A stretch of DNA of 64,000 nucleotides from Anthoceros angustus. Lineage: Eukaryota > Streptophyta > Anthocerotopsida > Anthocerotales > Anthocerotaceae. Both the position numbers and the translations under genes were made by a program. The notes below the pieces were generated by a model. The model was not told where the DNA came from. It worked only from the letters and a program-made list of their open reading frames with translations, and ran no database searches. Shown here piece after piece: positions 1-10,740 of this stretch; the stretch's first letter is position 1; each line of letters begins with the position of its first letter. Location of the stretch: contig MU008205.1 in NCBI GenBank assembly GCA_010909165.1, positions 1-64,000 on the forward strand. Direction: 5' to 3'.

Positions 1-986
1 AAACCTAAGGGTCGAAAAATTATTATTATCTCCAAGGGCCAAGGACCATTCCATAAAAGACGACTCATGATTCTCAAAGCACTTTGCTATTCTAACACAT
101 CCAAAACAAAAAAAATCGTTCATCCTGACACTTGGGAGCGGGGTTAGTGCACATGTGGTCTTCCACAGTTTCCGACATTCCTCATAGGTATGTCCTGGAA
201 TATTACAGTACCCGCAGACGGGTTTCCAGGAGGGATTGTTGTACCTCTTCCTCTACTAGGGTAAGTACCCTGATAATTGCCCCGTCCACGGGGGTGTGGT
301 TGTCCTCGCATGCCGCGGCCCCTGCCCCTGAATCTTCTGCCTGTAAAATAGGCGCTGGAGGAAGCTTCTCCAGCGTAAAAAGTGTTGGATAATTTGTGTC
401 TTGCTTCTTCTGTTAGCATAGAGCTAATAACTTTGTTGAATGTCAGGGGAGTTACTCCTTGAAGGGACTGCACAACACTAACCCAGGACTCAGGCAGCGT
501 GGAAAGGAGTAGGGCTGCAGAAAGATCTTCGGTGAGGGCGAATCCAGTGGCCTTGAATTTTGTTGACCAGCTGCGGAAGTGCATATTATGTTGGTCGACG
601 AGATCTCCCTCTTGCATGCGCAGGCCGAAGAAGTGTTTGATGGTGTGTACGGTGTGCATAATATCTGTGGCTGCATAGATATCGTGCAATTGCTGCCAGG
701 CAGCTACTGCAGTGTCTGTGTTTTTGATCTGTTGGACATTCCCATGACGCATAGCCTGGATGATCACGTTGCGTGCTTGTTGATTGGCGTCTTCCCAGTC
801 CTCCTTTTCTTTTGCTGTTCCGTTGGTTGGGTAGGCTATGGGAACAGGGGGGTTGCCTACGCCTTCTACGTAGCCCCATAATTTTCTCTCCTTTAGGATG
901 TTTGTAATCCTGAATTTCCATGTTGGAAAGTTCTGCTGCTGACCATCGAACTTGTCTTCTTTGGACAGGCTGGTGTGGGAGGACAT
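1..986 (-). pseudogene. copia gag polyprotein, 5' part, with a frameshift
   Basis: The reading frame starts at 986 with MSSHTSLSKEDKFDGQQQNF and has the look of a copia capsid protein: an N-terminal block with TWKFRITNILKERKLWGYV, a central helical gag domain containing AWQQLHDIY and LLLSTLPESWV, and an RGRGRG-rich basic tail. The CCHC zinc knuckle CGYCNIPGHTYEEC (C-x2-C-x4-H-x4-C) follows at about 175-215, but in a different frame. A one-step shift near 238-245 separates the two. After the knuckle the frame stays open to the window edge. The shift could be decay or, less likely, programmed frameshifting. In a live element the protein would form the virus-like particle. Confidence 0.75.
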
Positions 987-1520
987 GGTGTTGGTGGCGT
1001 TCTAAACGCTGAAGACAGTGTTTCTAATTATACTGGATACATCTAACTGCATGGTGAGGACAACTCTGTAAGTTCGTTGAGGGAATTTGATGTGGGAATG
1101 TGGTTCGTCTAGAGTGTTGATTTTCTGTATTATTGAGGTTTGTGTTTCTTGGATTTCCTTTGCAGATGGGAGCCTGAAGAGGTTGTGCTGTCTACATAGA
1201 GAACTGAGGTGAGAGATTACTTGCTCCTTGACATCTGTGAGTGAGATGGGAGCGATGATGTCTAGACAGGTGGTAAATTTCCTTTTCATTGTTGACGGAA
1301 GAGGTATTCTACCTGGATGTATGAGAAGTCATAATCATTAGGTTCTAGGTGACCTCTGAGGAGTAGTTCTTTGCCAATTAAAAGTAGGACACCGCAGGTC
1401 CTGAACCAGCCGTAATGCCAGAGGTTTTCCTGTGCCTCTTTGAGGTATCGAATCTCTCTGTTGGACCTTTGCCATTCAAGGTATTTGGCTTGTTTTTCTG
1501 CCTTCTTTGCGAGGCGTCCT

Positions 1521-1660
1521 CGCCTCTAATCACCAGGCATTAGGTCGCAATTGGCGGGGCATTATGGTGTGGCTGGTATGGATGAGACTTCGCCTCTGAT
1601 CATCAGGCATTAGGTCGCAATTGGCGGGGCATGATGGTGTGGATGGTATGGATGAGATCG
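1521..1660. repeat. Two-copy 70-bp tandem repeat in the copia leader
   Basis: Two adjacent 70-bp units start at 1521 and 1591. Both begin CGCCTCT and contain the block CAGGCATTAGGTCGCAATTG. They differ at only a few positions. They lie between the primer-binding site and gag, in the untranslated leader. Confidence 0.85.
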
Positions 1661-1683
1661 GTGATCAGAGAGCAGAGATTCTG

Positions 1684-1696
1684 CCCTGATACCATG
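1684..1696 (-). promoter_or_regulatory. Primer-binding site for reverse transcription
   Basis: The minus strand reads TGGTATCAGGGCA immediately after the LTR. This is one base away from the TGGTATCAGAGC sequence, complementary to initiator tRNA-Met, found in most plant copia elements. Confidence 0.75.
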
Positions 1697-1855
1697 TGAT
1701 TGTCACGATTAGATTTGCATTGAAACGTGATCGTTAAGTACAGAGGTGAAACGCTGCGAGCGTACGCGTAACCGTTCGCTTAAGTTCGACTTTTGGTATC
1801 TAGTCTGTAGACCGAAACGTGCCCTAACCTAGGCAGTAGATATGCATTAATAACA
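1697..1855 (-). repeat. 5' long terminal repeat of the copia element
   Basis: On the minus strand the segment begins TGTTATTAATGC and ends GTGACAATCACA, giving the TG...CA ends expected of an LTR. The inner edge touches the primer-binding site and the outer edge touches recognisable ALG2 coding sequence. At about 159 bp it is short for a copia LTR. The partner LTR is outside the window, so the boundaries come from one copy only. Confidence 0.65.
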
Positions 1856-1945
1856 CCGTGAACTCACTATTCATCAGCACTAGATCTACCATTCCTGCGT
1901 CCGGCTCTCTCCATCTCAGGAACTGTACTAAGAAGGTGTGGAGTG
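1856..1945 (-). pseudogene. ALG2 exon 5 fragment, interrupted by the copia element
   Basis: The minus strand matches the intron 4/exon 5 junction of the ALG2 copies at 9640 and 11533. It reads FLRWREPDAG (intron side) then MVDLVLMNSEFT, against MADLVLVNSEFT in those copies. The match stops at 1856, exactly where the LTR starts, inside the codons for the following Ala-Ser-Thr-Phe. Upstream (above about 1945) similarity fades within the intron. It is a remnant only and has no start or other exons. Confidence 0.75.
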
Positions 1946-2059
1946 ATTTTCTAAACCAAGTGGTCACAAAGAGGCCACATTTACCCTCTTTATCGTTGTA
2001 GACTTGAGATTCGTGCCCAAGGGAGTGATTTCGTGTCAAGACAACCAAAACATAGCCAA

Positions 2060-5000
2060 TCCAACCAAACACGTATAAACACCAAACATCTAGCATGCAC
2101 TGTGCTACTATCCTAACAACACTGCACTGTGGCTATCTTAGCCACGCCTCGACCTGCTACCTTAGCAATGGAGTCCTTGCTATCTTAGCAACCACCCTAT
2201 TTTTAGCAGTGGGGTCCACCTTGGGATCAGCCCCATTAAGAAGGAGGACCCACTTGGGATCCAAGTGGATAAGGTTGACCCCTCTCTCTCTCTTAGCTAT
2301 CCACAAAGTTAGATCCACCAATCAGGGTTGCTGCTCCCGCAAACCGCCCTCTTACTCTTGTAGCACTTCTTCAGGCCTTCTTTCTCCCTCCAACCTTCGC
2401 CCATGCAAACCTCCTCTCACAACCTTGAGGTGCCTCACAAAAGTCCTCATCCAGACCCTTATAGCACTTCACCAACTCTCAAGACACTCTCTATTTTCAA
2501 TCATTCCGTCCTCACTCACGGTTTCCAACCTCCACTCGGCTCTCTTCTTCAAGAACACAACCATCACTTATGCATCTCCTCTTGCTCTCCTCCTCTCAAA
2601 GCCCAATCAAGAACTCTCCATGTCCAGATTCTCCACCTCTCACGTTCACTTTTCCTCTCATTTCCCACACCTGTGCCCACAGCTCACTCACTCTTCCACA
2701 CACAGGCTCCCTTGTCCTCCCTCACACTTGACACCTCGAAAACTCAAACACAAGGTGAGTACTAGACAAGCAGAGAATGAGTAAGAGGTGACAGCCTCCC
2801 GGCTCCACCCCTTCCTCTTGACCTTGAGAACTCCCTCCAAGGAGACCACAAGGCTCCTTGCTTTCCACCACTCTTGCGGATCCGGCCACATGATCCGGCA
2901 ACTTAGTAGTCTTCTTAGCTCCTCCTGTGTAGTAAAGTTTTAGACTTACAAAGACTGGATCCGTACCCCCAAACCCGTGCTCACCCCAAACACCGAGACC
3001 TTAGGCCAACATTGCTTACATTTCATCAAGAGGGCCTCTTATACCCAAGATCAGCCACAAAAGTAGCTTGGCCGCCACAAAATACCAATCGGTCTTAGCC
3101 TACCACCCCTAGAGGCCTATCTATTAATTCATCCACTATGAGGGAGGATAAGATTTGATCTATAACACATGGGCCTTATATTCGGCCACTTACCCTATTA
3201 CCTCCCTCTGGCCTCCTAGGCCTCCTAGCCCCATGTTCTCCTCTTGCTCTCCTCCCTCTTGGCTGGTTGGGCAATCTCTCCCACAAAATCTCCCTCCTCA
3301 GGCTGGACTCCTCTCTCTCTTGTGCTCGCAGATAGTCCTGCACTCCTGGTGAGCTCTTGAATCCTGGATGGGTCGGCCGAAGTCCTCCATAAGAATCCAA
3401 CCCATAGGTAGGATCCGATTGCCGTCAAGGCATGGATCAAGTACCTCCATGTCCCCCATGCCCACAACAACATAAACTGTGGAGACAATCTTCTCTCCAG
3501 CCAAGGAGAATCCACCTGCTTCATTCCACTGGAGCTCCTTTAGCCGCCTCCCCGTTGCCCCTCAGCTAAGCCTTCAAAGGAGAGGACCAGAGCTATCTGT
3601 CCTCCATCTCACCCTAGTGCGCCATACCGAGACCCCTCCAGGTGATGTTAGGCCCCCCCACTGGGATGGGTTCCCTCCTTCCTATCTCTGCAATCGACCT
3701 TCCCCGCCACCACTTCCGGTATACTTGAGGTCACTCCTTGAACAGTAGTCACTTTCTGGATCAGTGCCCAAGGGTTGATTCTTCCTGCTGACGGCCACTG
3801 CCCTGAACTCAGCGCCGCCCGGCCTTTCCTTTGTCTTGCTTCGTCTGTGAGCTCCCGTCGTGCTCTTGTGGCTCTAGGAGTGGTTGGAGTCCCCTGCTCA
3901 CCCGACCTCTCTTGGTGCCTGGAGTCTTAGCAACTCCAGTTGCTTTGTTAGCAACTGGCCGATACCTTAGCAACCGCCACATTCCTCTTCATGGACACTT
4001 GGACTTCTCATCTTCACTCCTGCCACCTGGAGATGGCCTCTTCCTCCTCCTCTTTGGGCTTCCTTCTTTCAAACACCGCCTGTGCATGGAAGGTCGAGAC
4101 CATCTCCATCCCTCCAAAGAACTTGGCATGGTCAAAACGTGGATTAAGAAGGAGATAGAGCTGAGGGACCGGGTGTGATGGTAGGTCAAATGGTCCCTCT
4201 CCCGCATGTGGGTCATAGAACATCCCGCCCAATCTATCTTGGACCCTCACCACCACTTCATAGAGAAAGACAAGAAAATGGTCGACAATGTGCTCTAGCT
4301 TCTTAGTGAGCCGAGCACAGGATCCTGGCTAATCCAGCCATTTCGGGGTCTAACTTGTTATGACCCACCCATTCTCCACCCTAGACAATGTGGGAGCAAT
4401 GGCAGGCCTCCCGCAGCTTTTGGGAGATGGCTTCTGAAAGGATCAATGATTATTCCCGCCACATTCCTCTTCAGCAGCCCGGAACAACGAATATTCCAGC
4501 GGGGTTGGTTCTCGTGTTGCCTTCCCCTGTGGCCTTCTCCTCATGTGTCTGCACATTCCGAACCAACACATCAGAGCACCACTTTTTGTCCATGAAGGAC
4601 AAGTGATGCTTAGCCACCAAAGAACCCGCCTTCACTCTCCAGTGCCCCATGTTGGGCCACTGGACAATGGTAATGGCCTCAATGGCCACCGGAGTGTTCT
4701 TCTTAGGCCCCATGCTTCCTGTCCTGTGACGCGAGCTTAGAGCTTACAGGAGCAAAGTGTCCCGGCTACACCGCTACTGCACCACTTCACCACAAGCCTT
4801 CTATGCCACTGCTCGGTATCGCCTCATCGACTCTCACCGAAATTTCTTCTTAGCCCCTGACTTGGAGGATCCCCTATGGAGTAATCACGCCGGCTCCCCA
4901 ACCCCACTCGTGGAGTGCCGACCGATTTTCCCTACTGAATCCTTCAATCTCCCTCATGCATCAAAGCTGTCTCGCGGTCTTGCCCCTCGGCTTGGTATCT

Positions 5001-6050
5001 CTGTGTCCCCACGACCTGGAAAGCACGTCTGACTACCCGCAGGTCCTGGATTTATTCCACTCGCAGTCAGCCTATTTTCTATGTCCCCACTCGACTGAGA
5101 CCACCCTCGAATTGGAACCCTGCTCATCGCCGTCAACATGCCGCCGCCTCCGCCGCCACCGCCTTCCTACCTCAAATATGTGAGGTCCGGGGTGTATCCG
5201 CAACCACTTTAGACAGGACCCTCGTGCGCCCGCCTCAGCCCTTTATCCGGCTCCCTTAGAGTGCGTGCCACCAATTTGCACACCGCCTGCACGCCCCCTT
5301 CCCCCCCCACGGCCCCTCACTTACGCCTATTCGTCCGCCGCCTCCTCCTCAATTTCACCAAGTCGCACTCGAGCCGCCGCCTCCTGTGAGTCGGCCCGAT
5401 TATTCCCCACCACTGCTGATGATTATCCCACCGCTTGCTCTGACAGCCCCGCCACGCCTGAGCTCCTCCACCAGTCCTGCTCCGCCGCCTCCTCCTCCTA
5501 CGCCAGAGCCTTGAATGCCGCCGCCTCAAGACTGCCTCCCGCCGCTTCCTCACCCAGATCCGCCCGCCGCCATTCAACCTGCTGCCTCTTGTCAGCATGT
5601 TTCGGCATTACGCCGCGACCGGCGTTCTCCGGCCTCCCACGGCCACGCCCGAGCTTGAGGCTTGGCGCTACCCGCCTGCAAATATTGTCTCTTCCCGCCG
5701 CTGGAAATCGTTAATAGGACCTCATATTACTCGCTCGGTATTTCCAAATGATTTCACCCAATTGGGTTTCCGAATTTATCGGAAAATAACTCCGACTTAG
5801 TTGCTACCATAACAACAGACTTCCAAGTCGGTTATTGTCACATAGCACAGTCCTTAGCAACGACCTAGCAATCCGCTGCAGCAACCGCCGAGCACCAACC
5901 CCGCGACTTTTCCGTGGATCAGACTCTTCTTCCTACTAGGCTCTAATAGACTTTTCTTATTTCCTAACCTACTTCACATTCCAACTCCACACGATTCTCA
6001 CAACTTAAACACAAAACAAAAAAAACACTCCTTTTCGAGGGGGTCTGAGT
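2060..6050. other. Repetitive CT-rich region without a recognised gene
   Basis: About 4 kb with no gene I recognise. Short motifs recur: TTAGCAAC at about 2165, 2190, 3930, 3955, 3970 and 5865, and CCGCCACATTCCTCTTCA at 3974 and 4456. From 5120 to 5700 the sequence is rich in CCG/CGC triplets, giving proline/serine or arginine-rich frames typical of simple sequence. On the minus strand between 4750 and 3200 several 60-80-codon open stretches follow each other in shifting frames and look protein-like, for example one containing HFLVFLYEVVVRVQDRLGG. I cannot place them in a family, so a decayed transposon gene is only a possibility. Confidence 0.5.
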
Positions 6051-6055
6051 ACCCA

Positions 6056-6645
6056 TGTGGTCACCACAGAAGGAATGAGCAAAGCAACTACTTTCATAGG
6101 CTTGAGGAAAGAAGAAGTTTCTGCTTGTCCCAGGTCAGAAGTCTCGGTGCAATATCGTGGTCCATACCAGTTGTCCCCTCTTCAACCCAATCGATGGGCC
6201 AACGATACATCTTCCTCAATCTCGTGGAATGTTGAGCGGCAAGAAGTCCGGAAAATGACGAAAAAGCTGAAAACAACCACCCGGGGCATGTCGGTATGAA
6301 AATCTCCGACCAACGAACTGGCAAACCATCCACTCACTTTGCTTAAAACCCATCTACCCACCTTGGCATTTCGTACAAATAGAGGTATAACCGTGACACT
6401 TGGTCTACCGACCACATCAAGCAGCCAAAATAGCACGATGCGAGCCACAGAGGCACGCCCATATGCACATCGGCATGAAGCTGTGAAGACATTTCGAGGA
6501 AGAAAGGACCCATAAACGTGATCGGAAACTTCACGGTCATACAACACAAAGACGGTGAAGATGCAATAGAACCAACTTCGCCCAAGATACCAAGCATAAC
6601 GCAACTGACCCCACCATTCACAAAACAACGCAGAGATGACAAGTT
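6056..6645 (-). pseudogene. Inverted ALG2 fragment (end of exon 2 to intron 4)
   Basis: This is a diverged, reverse-complement copy of ALG2 sequence found at about 9005-9610. Reading minus, it holds the end of exon 2 (FVNG), exon 3 with the region corresponding to VYGSFLPRNVF, the RNAKVGR splice-donor area, and exon 4 with KMYRWPIDWVEE. Frames are broken, for example by loss of codons in the exon 3 membrane-associated segment, and no start is present. Its orientation opposite to the main gene makes an inverted repeat of about 0.6 kb with arms separated by about 2.4 kb. Confidence 0.8.
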
Positions 6646-6659
6646 GTATCCTCTATACA

Positions 6660-6906
6660 TATAAGACAATAGGCAAGTTAGGTGAGCGCACTAGACTCAC
6701 ACTCGTGAGAGTGCTTCCACATGAAATGATTAGAGAATGTTAATCAAGGTACAATATGACACAAAATATTAAGTACATATGTACATCTGTATTATGCATT
6801 GCAAGTGAGCCGGACTTTCATGTGAGAGTTCTCTCATGTGGGACCACAAGAGTAGGCAAAGTTATTAGAGGCCGGAGATAAAGATTAGATTCCCCGGCCT
6901 TTACCG
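6660..6906. other. Short intergenic spacer
   Basis: About 250 bp between two ALG2 fragments of opposite orientation. It is AT-rich with small palindromes such as CACTCGTGAGAGTG, and shows no gene. Confidence 0.5.
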
Positions 6907-7264
6907 GACCGTCATGAATGTGCATTGGTATATCTAACAGTACCTACTTCGGGTTACGTCAAGTAACGAATGACAGCTAATGCTTGGCTGTGCATGCTTT
7001 GTGGGTGTGTGATGGCATCCTCGCGGAACCTGCGTGTTGCTATTTGCCATCCTGAGCTTGGAATAGGTGGTTCTATGATCCAATGCCGTGCTCTGAGCTT
7101 CATCGACTAAGATACTACTCAGGGTGTGGGGGTCTGATGGGTGTGGGGGTCTGATGGTGGAATCTTGTCATTGTGGGCAGTGGTGCGGAGAGACTCATTG
7201 TGGATGCAGCTCTAGAATTGACTGCACTGGGACACCATGTGCATGTGTTCACAGCTTATCACGA
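6907..7264 (+). pseudogene. ALG2 fragment: promoter-proximal region, exon 1 and part of exon 2
   Basis: This is a direct copy of 8697-9001. It carries the same upstream stretch (GTGCATTGGTATATCTAACA), the ATG at 7012 with MASSRNLRVAICHPELGIG, the first intron, and the start of exon 2 with ERLIVDAALELTALGHHVHV. Compared with the 8.7-kb copy it has about 32 extra bases upstream of the ATG, a small duplication of GGGTGTGGGGGTCTGATG in the intron, and one G lost at the exon 2 acceptor, which shifts the frame. The copy ends abruptly at about 7264, after the HVHVFTAYHD codons. Confidence 0.8.
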
Positions 7265-8690
7265 TTTAGCACCGTATGGCGAACCCCAAACAAAGTTTTA
7301 GCACTGTATGGCAAACCCCAAGAGACTAGCCAAAAGGCCCCGCCTATAGGGGCTGTCACCCATTTGACCACTAGCAACTCACCAAAGCAGCACCCGCACG
7401 TGTCCAATTCAACTGACGACGGCCAAGGAATCTTGTAGAAAAGAAGCGCAAAACATAGTTTTGGGTTCACATTGTGAAAATATTTGAGTCTAATCTTGTG
7501 GTCCTTGTATTGTTTTTCCTGCTTTGCAGCCTTGAATCTTTTCCAATATTGTTGTCTACTAGGATTTAATGAATCAATAGTGAATCGACAAGGATTGGAT
7601 GTACAAATTGTGCATCATAAAAATATAAGATTGAACAAAAATATAAGATTGTTGCTGAAATTTGAATCTCCTTGGCGCATATGTAGAAATTAGGCAATGT
7701 AGTATAGAAATAACATGTGGGAAAGGGTGAGTTTTCCGGTTTTCCAAGAACCAAATTCCGGAGGTAGCTTAATGCCTTCATAGGTAGCAAGTAGTGTGTT
7801 CAATCATCACGAGTAACGTGCTCTCATACCGTGCTGAGAATCGTGTTCATATATAACAGGCGGTTACATGTTGTTCCAACCAACATAATCAATTAACTAA
7901 AATAATAAATAATTAATATACTAAGAATTAAATAATACTTAATTGTGGGAATTTCTAGGTGACTAGTAAATAGTGCCCTAAACAGGTAAGTATTTTATCG
8001 TTGATACATGGACTGCTGGAAATAAAATTAGGAAATGACCCAGGCATGTAGCCTGTTCGTTGTGGCAGAAAAACCTAGGAAATAAAGCAGGGCGTCGTCT
8101 TACGTAGAGATTTCAAAGTTAGAAACAAGGGCCTGCTATAAGAGATGGCCTCCTTGATTGTAATAGAAAGCTCAGTTTTGTGCGGAGCTAGGACGTACAA
8201 GCTATCTCGAACAACATGTGAGACAAGGTGTCCGGCATACGAGTTGAGAGGTATCAAGGTAGTTCCAGTCCCCTTCCATATTAAGACAAGGTGTCTGGCA
8301 TACGAGTTGAGAGGTATCAAGGTACATAGTTCCAGTCCCCTTCCAGATCTATATGTGAGACAAGGTGTCTGGCGTACGAGTTGAGAGGTATCAAGGCATT
8401 CCTGCAGCAGTCCACTGAAGGACCCCTTCCGATAACCACATCATCGGATGATTCTGCTTTGATATGCTCGAGACTTGGGAACGGGAACGTATATAGGGTG
8501 TATACGTATAGGTAGTGGATTGGCATTACGCCGTAGCCCAAAGCCATATTGTTGGGAAGAAACGGCATTAATAAGTTCTCATATGCTTGAGGCAAACTAG
8601 CTAATGGAATCCTTTGCCGAGTGGTAGTAAGAAGAGTTCTACAAATTTGTTGACTGTGCGTGGTCCCGTAGTAACAGCCCCATGCTCATG
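7265..8690. other. Intergenic region between ALG2 copies
   Basis: No gene is supported. A short element containing GTATGGC[G/A]AACCCCAA occurs twice at 7265-7325. The middle (7850-7950) is very AT-rich. A three-unit repeat lies at 8221-8397. Confidence 0.5.
8221..8397. repeat. Three-unit tandem repeat of 63-74 bp
   Basis: Units start at 8221, 8284 and 8358 with AGACAAGGTGTC, each followed by TACGAGTTGAGAGGTATCAA. Units 1 and 2 also share AGTTCCAGTCCCCTTCCA. The third unit is truncated. Confidence 0.85.
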
Positions 8691-8765
8691 ACCATACGTC
8701 ATGAATGTGCATTGGTATATCTAACAGTACCTACTGCTTGGCTGTGCACGCTTTGTGGGTGTGTG

Positions 8766-10740
8766 ATGGCGTCCTCGCGGAAGCTCCGTGTTGCTATTTG
8801 CCATCCTGATCTTGGAATAGGTGGTTCTATGATCCAATGCCGTGCTCTGAGGTTCATCGACTGAGCTGCTACTCAGGGTGTGGGGGTCTGATGGTGGAAT
8901 CTTGTCATTGTGGGCAGGTGGTGCGGAGAGACTCATTGTGGATGCAGCCCTAGAATTGACTGCACTGGGACACCATGTGCATGTGTTCACAGCTTATCAC
9001 GATCCTACGCGCTGTTTCGAGGAGACTGTGAATGGTAGGCTGTCCGTTTGCGGTTCACGTCTTTGGTATGCTGACTGAAGTTGGTTCTATTGCCTCTTCA
9101 CCGTGCTGTGTTGTATGACCAGGAAGTTTCCCAGTCACGGTTTATGGGTCCTTTCTTCCTCGAAATGTCTTCAACAGGCTTCATGCCGTGTTTGCATATG
9201 CCCGGTGCCTCTATGTGGCTCTGTGCATCGTGCTATTCTGGCCTGCATTTGATGTGGTGCTGGTAGACCAAGTGTCAGCGGTTATACCTCTGCTGAAGCT
9301 GAAACGAAATGCCAAGGTGGGTAGATGGGTTTTAAGCAAAGTGAGTGGATGGTTTGCTGGTTGCGTTGGTCGGTAGATTTTCATACCTGGGACATGTTCT
9401 GGGGTGGTTGTTTTGCAGGTGCTGTTTTACTGTCATTTTCCGGACTTGCTGCTCGCTCAACATTCCACGAGATTGAGGAAGATGTATCGTTGGCCCATCG
9501 ATTGGGTTGAAGAGACGACAACTGGTATGGACCACGATTTTGCACCGAGACTTATGCCCTGAGACAAGCAGAAACTTCTTCTTTCCTCAAGCCTGTGAAA
9601 GTGGTTGCTTTGCTCATTCCTTCTTAGTACCTGCAGGGTATGCAGTTCCTGAGATGGAGAGAGCCGGATGCAGGAATGGCAGATCTAGTGCTGGTGAACA
9701 GTGAGTTCACGGCAAGCACCTTTGGGATGACTTTCAAGACACTCAACGGAAAAGGTCTGTCCCCAGCAGTCCTGTACCCAGCTGTGGATGTTGAACAGTT
9801 CTCGGTGCCGCCACAGGCTGATTCAGCTTCTGCATCTCAACAATCACTGGAGAAGCTTGGGCCCCTGCTGGCAGGTAGAAGTAAGCTACAACTTCGCACG
9901 TGATTTCCATGCGTAACTTGCTTTCTCCATGATGCCCTCATCATCCATGGGGTCTCCTGTTGCGCAGCCGTGTATTCCTATCCATCAACCGGTTCGAGAG
10001 GAAGAAGAATCTCAGATTGGCAATTTCTGCTTTCTCACGAGTCCTGGAACAGCTGAGTCAGTGTCAAGACAGTGGTGAAGTTGAAGACATCTGGCTTGTG
10101 GTTGCTGGTAAGGATCACACAACCATTACTAGGTCAAGTTCAGCAGTCGTCCATGGCTACATCAATCTCAGGGCATTTTGTGCCTCCTAACATTCCTCTC
10201 GATTCAGGTGGTTACGACCCCCGACTGTCTGAGAATCGTGAGTATTTCAACGAGCTGAACTCCCTTGCTCAGCAGGAGGGCGTCGCAAAGCAAGTAGTCG
10301 TTTTGCCATCTTGCTCAACCTCGGAAAGAAACATGCTGTTGCATGCCTGCATTTGTGTCATCTACACACCCATGGTAAGGAACAACCGCAAATTTGCCTC
10401 CTCCTGATTTTCTTTCCAGTGGACACCACCATAATGCCATGGCGTGCATGTTATTCAGGAAGAGCATTTTGGGATTGTTCCCTTGGAAGCTATGGCTGCA
10501 GGAAAGCCCGTTGTGGCTTGCAACAGTGGAGGCCCTAAAGAAAGTATCAAACACTGTGTAACAGGCCTGCTATGTGAACCCACGCCGCAGAGTTTTTGCC
10601 AGGCCATGTCTTCTCTTAGTGACCCTGAGAAGGCAAGAAGCATGGGCATCGCCGCAAGGCAGCATGTGCAAGAAACATTTTCTAGAAAGGTGTTTGGAAT
10701 TCGGCTAGACAAGTTTATCAGGACCTTAGTAATGCACTAG
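8766..10740 (+). CDS. ALG2: ALG2 alpha-1,3/1,6-mannosyltransferase, 8 exons, one-base frameshift
   Basis: ALG2 adds the second and third mannose from GDP-mannose to the dolichol-PP-GlcNAc2-Man core on the cytosolic face of the ER, an early step of N-glycan assembly. Exons by GT-AG sites: 8766-8820, 8918-9034, 9123-9316, 9419-9524, 9674-9874, 9968-10107, 10208-10374, 10459-10740. The protein starts MASSRKLRVAICHPDLGIGG and continues AERLIVDAALELTALGHH, then the ALG2-specific PLLKLKRNAKVLFYCHFPD and MYRWPIDWVEETTTG, the GT4 hinge SINRFERKKNL, and the GT-B donor-site motif EEHFGIVPLE (E-x7-E). Summed exons give 1262 nt, one short of 421 codons. The missing base is in exon 5 at about 9861 (GGGCCCC where the tandem copy has GGGCTCCC). 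It is therefore a single-lesion pseudogene or contains a homopolymer sequencing error. Confidence 0.85.

Larger units (their letters stand above)
1..1855 (-). mobile_element. Ty1/copia LTR retrotransposon, 5' part, cut by the window edge
   Basis: Read on the minus strand, the element runs from a 159-bp LTR (1697-1855) through a primer-binding site, a leader of about 700 bases and a gag reading frame that is still open at base 1. Protease, integrase, reverse transcriptase and the second LTR lie outside the window. The LTR lies directly against a fragment of ALG2 exon 5, so the element inserted into an ALG2 copy. The target duplication cannot be checked because the far end is missing. Confidence in the copia assignment rests on the gag family, the CCHC knuckle and the initiator-Met-type primer site. 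Confidence 0.8.

Noticed and set aside
1002-1289. 95-codon minus-strand frame in the copia leader
   Set aside because: It has no known motif and lies in the untranslated leader between the primer-binding site and gag. It is probably fortuitous.
5265-5714. 149-codon plus-strand frame rich in Ser/Ala/Pro
   Set aside because: It lies in a CCG/CTC-rich simple-sequence stretch that is open in several frames on both strands. There is no domain, splice context or start context to support a gene.
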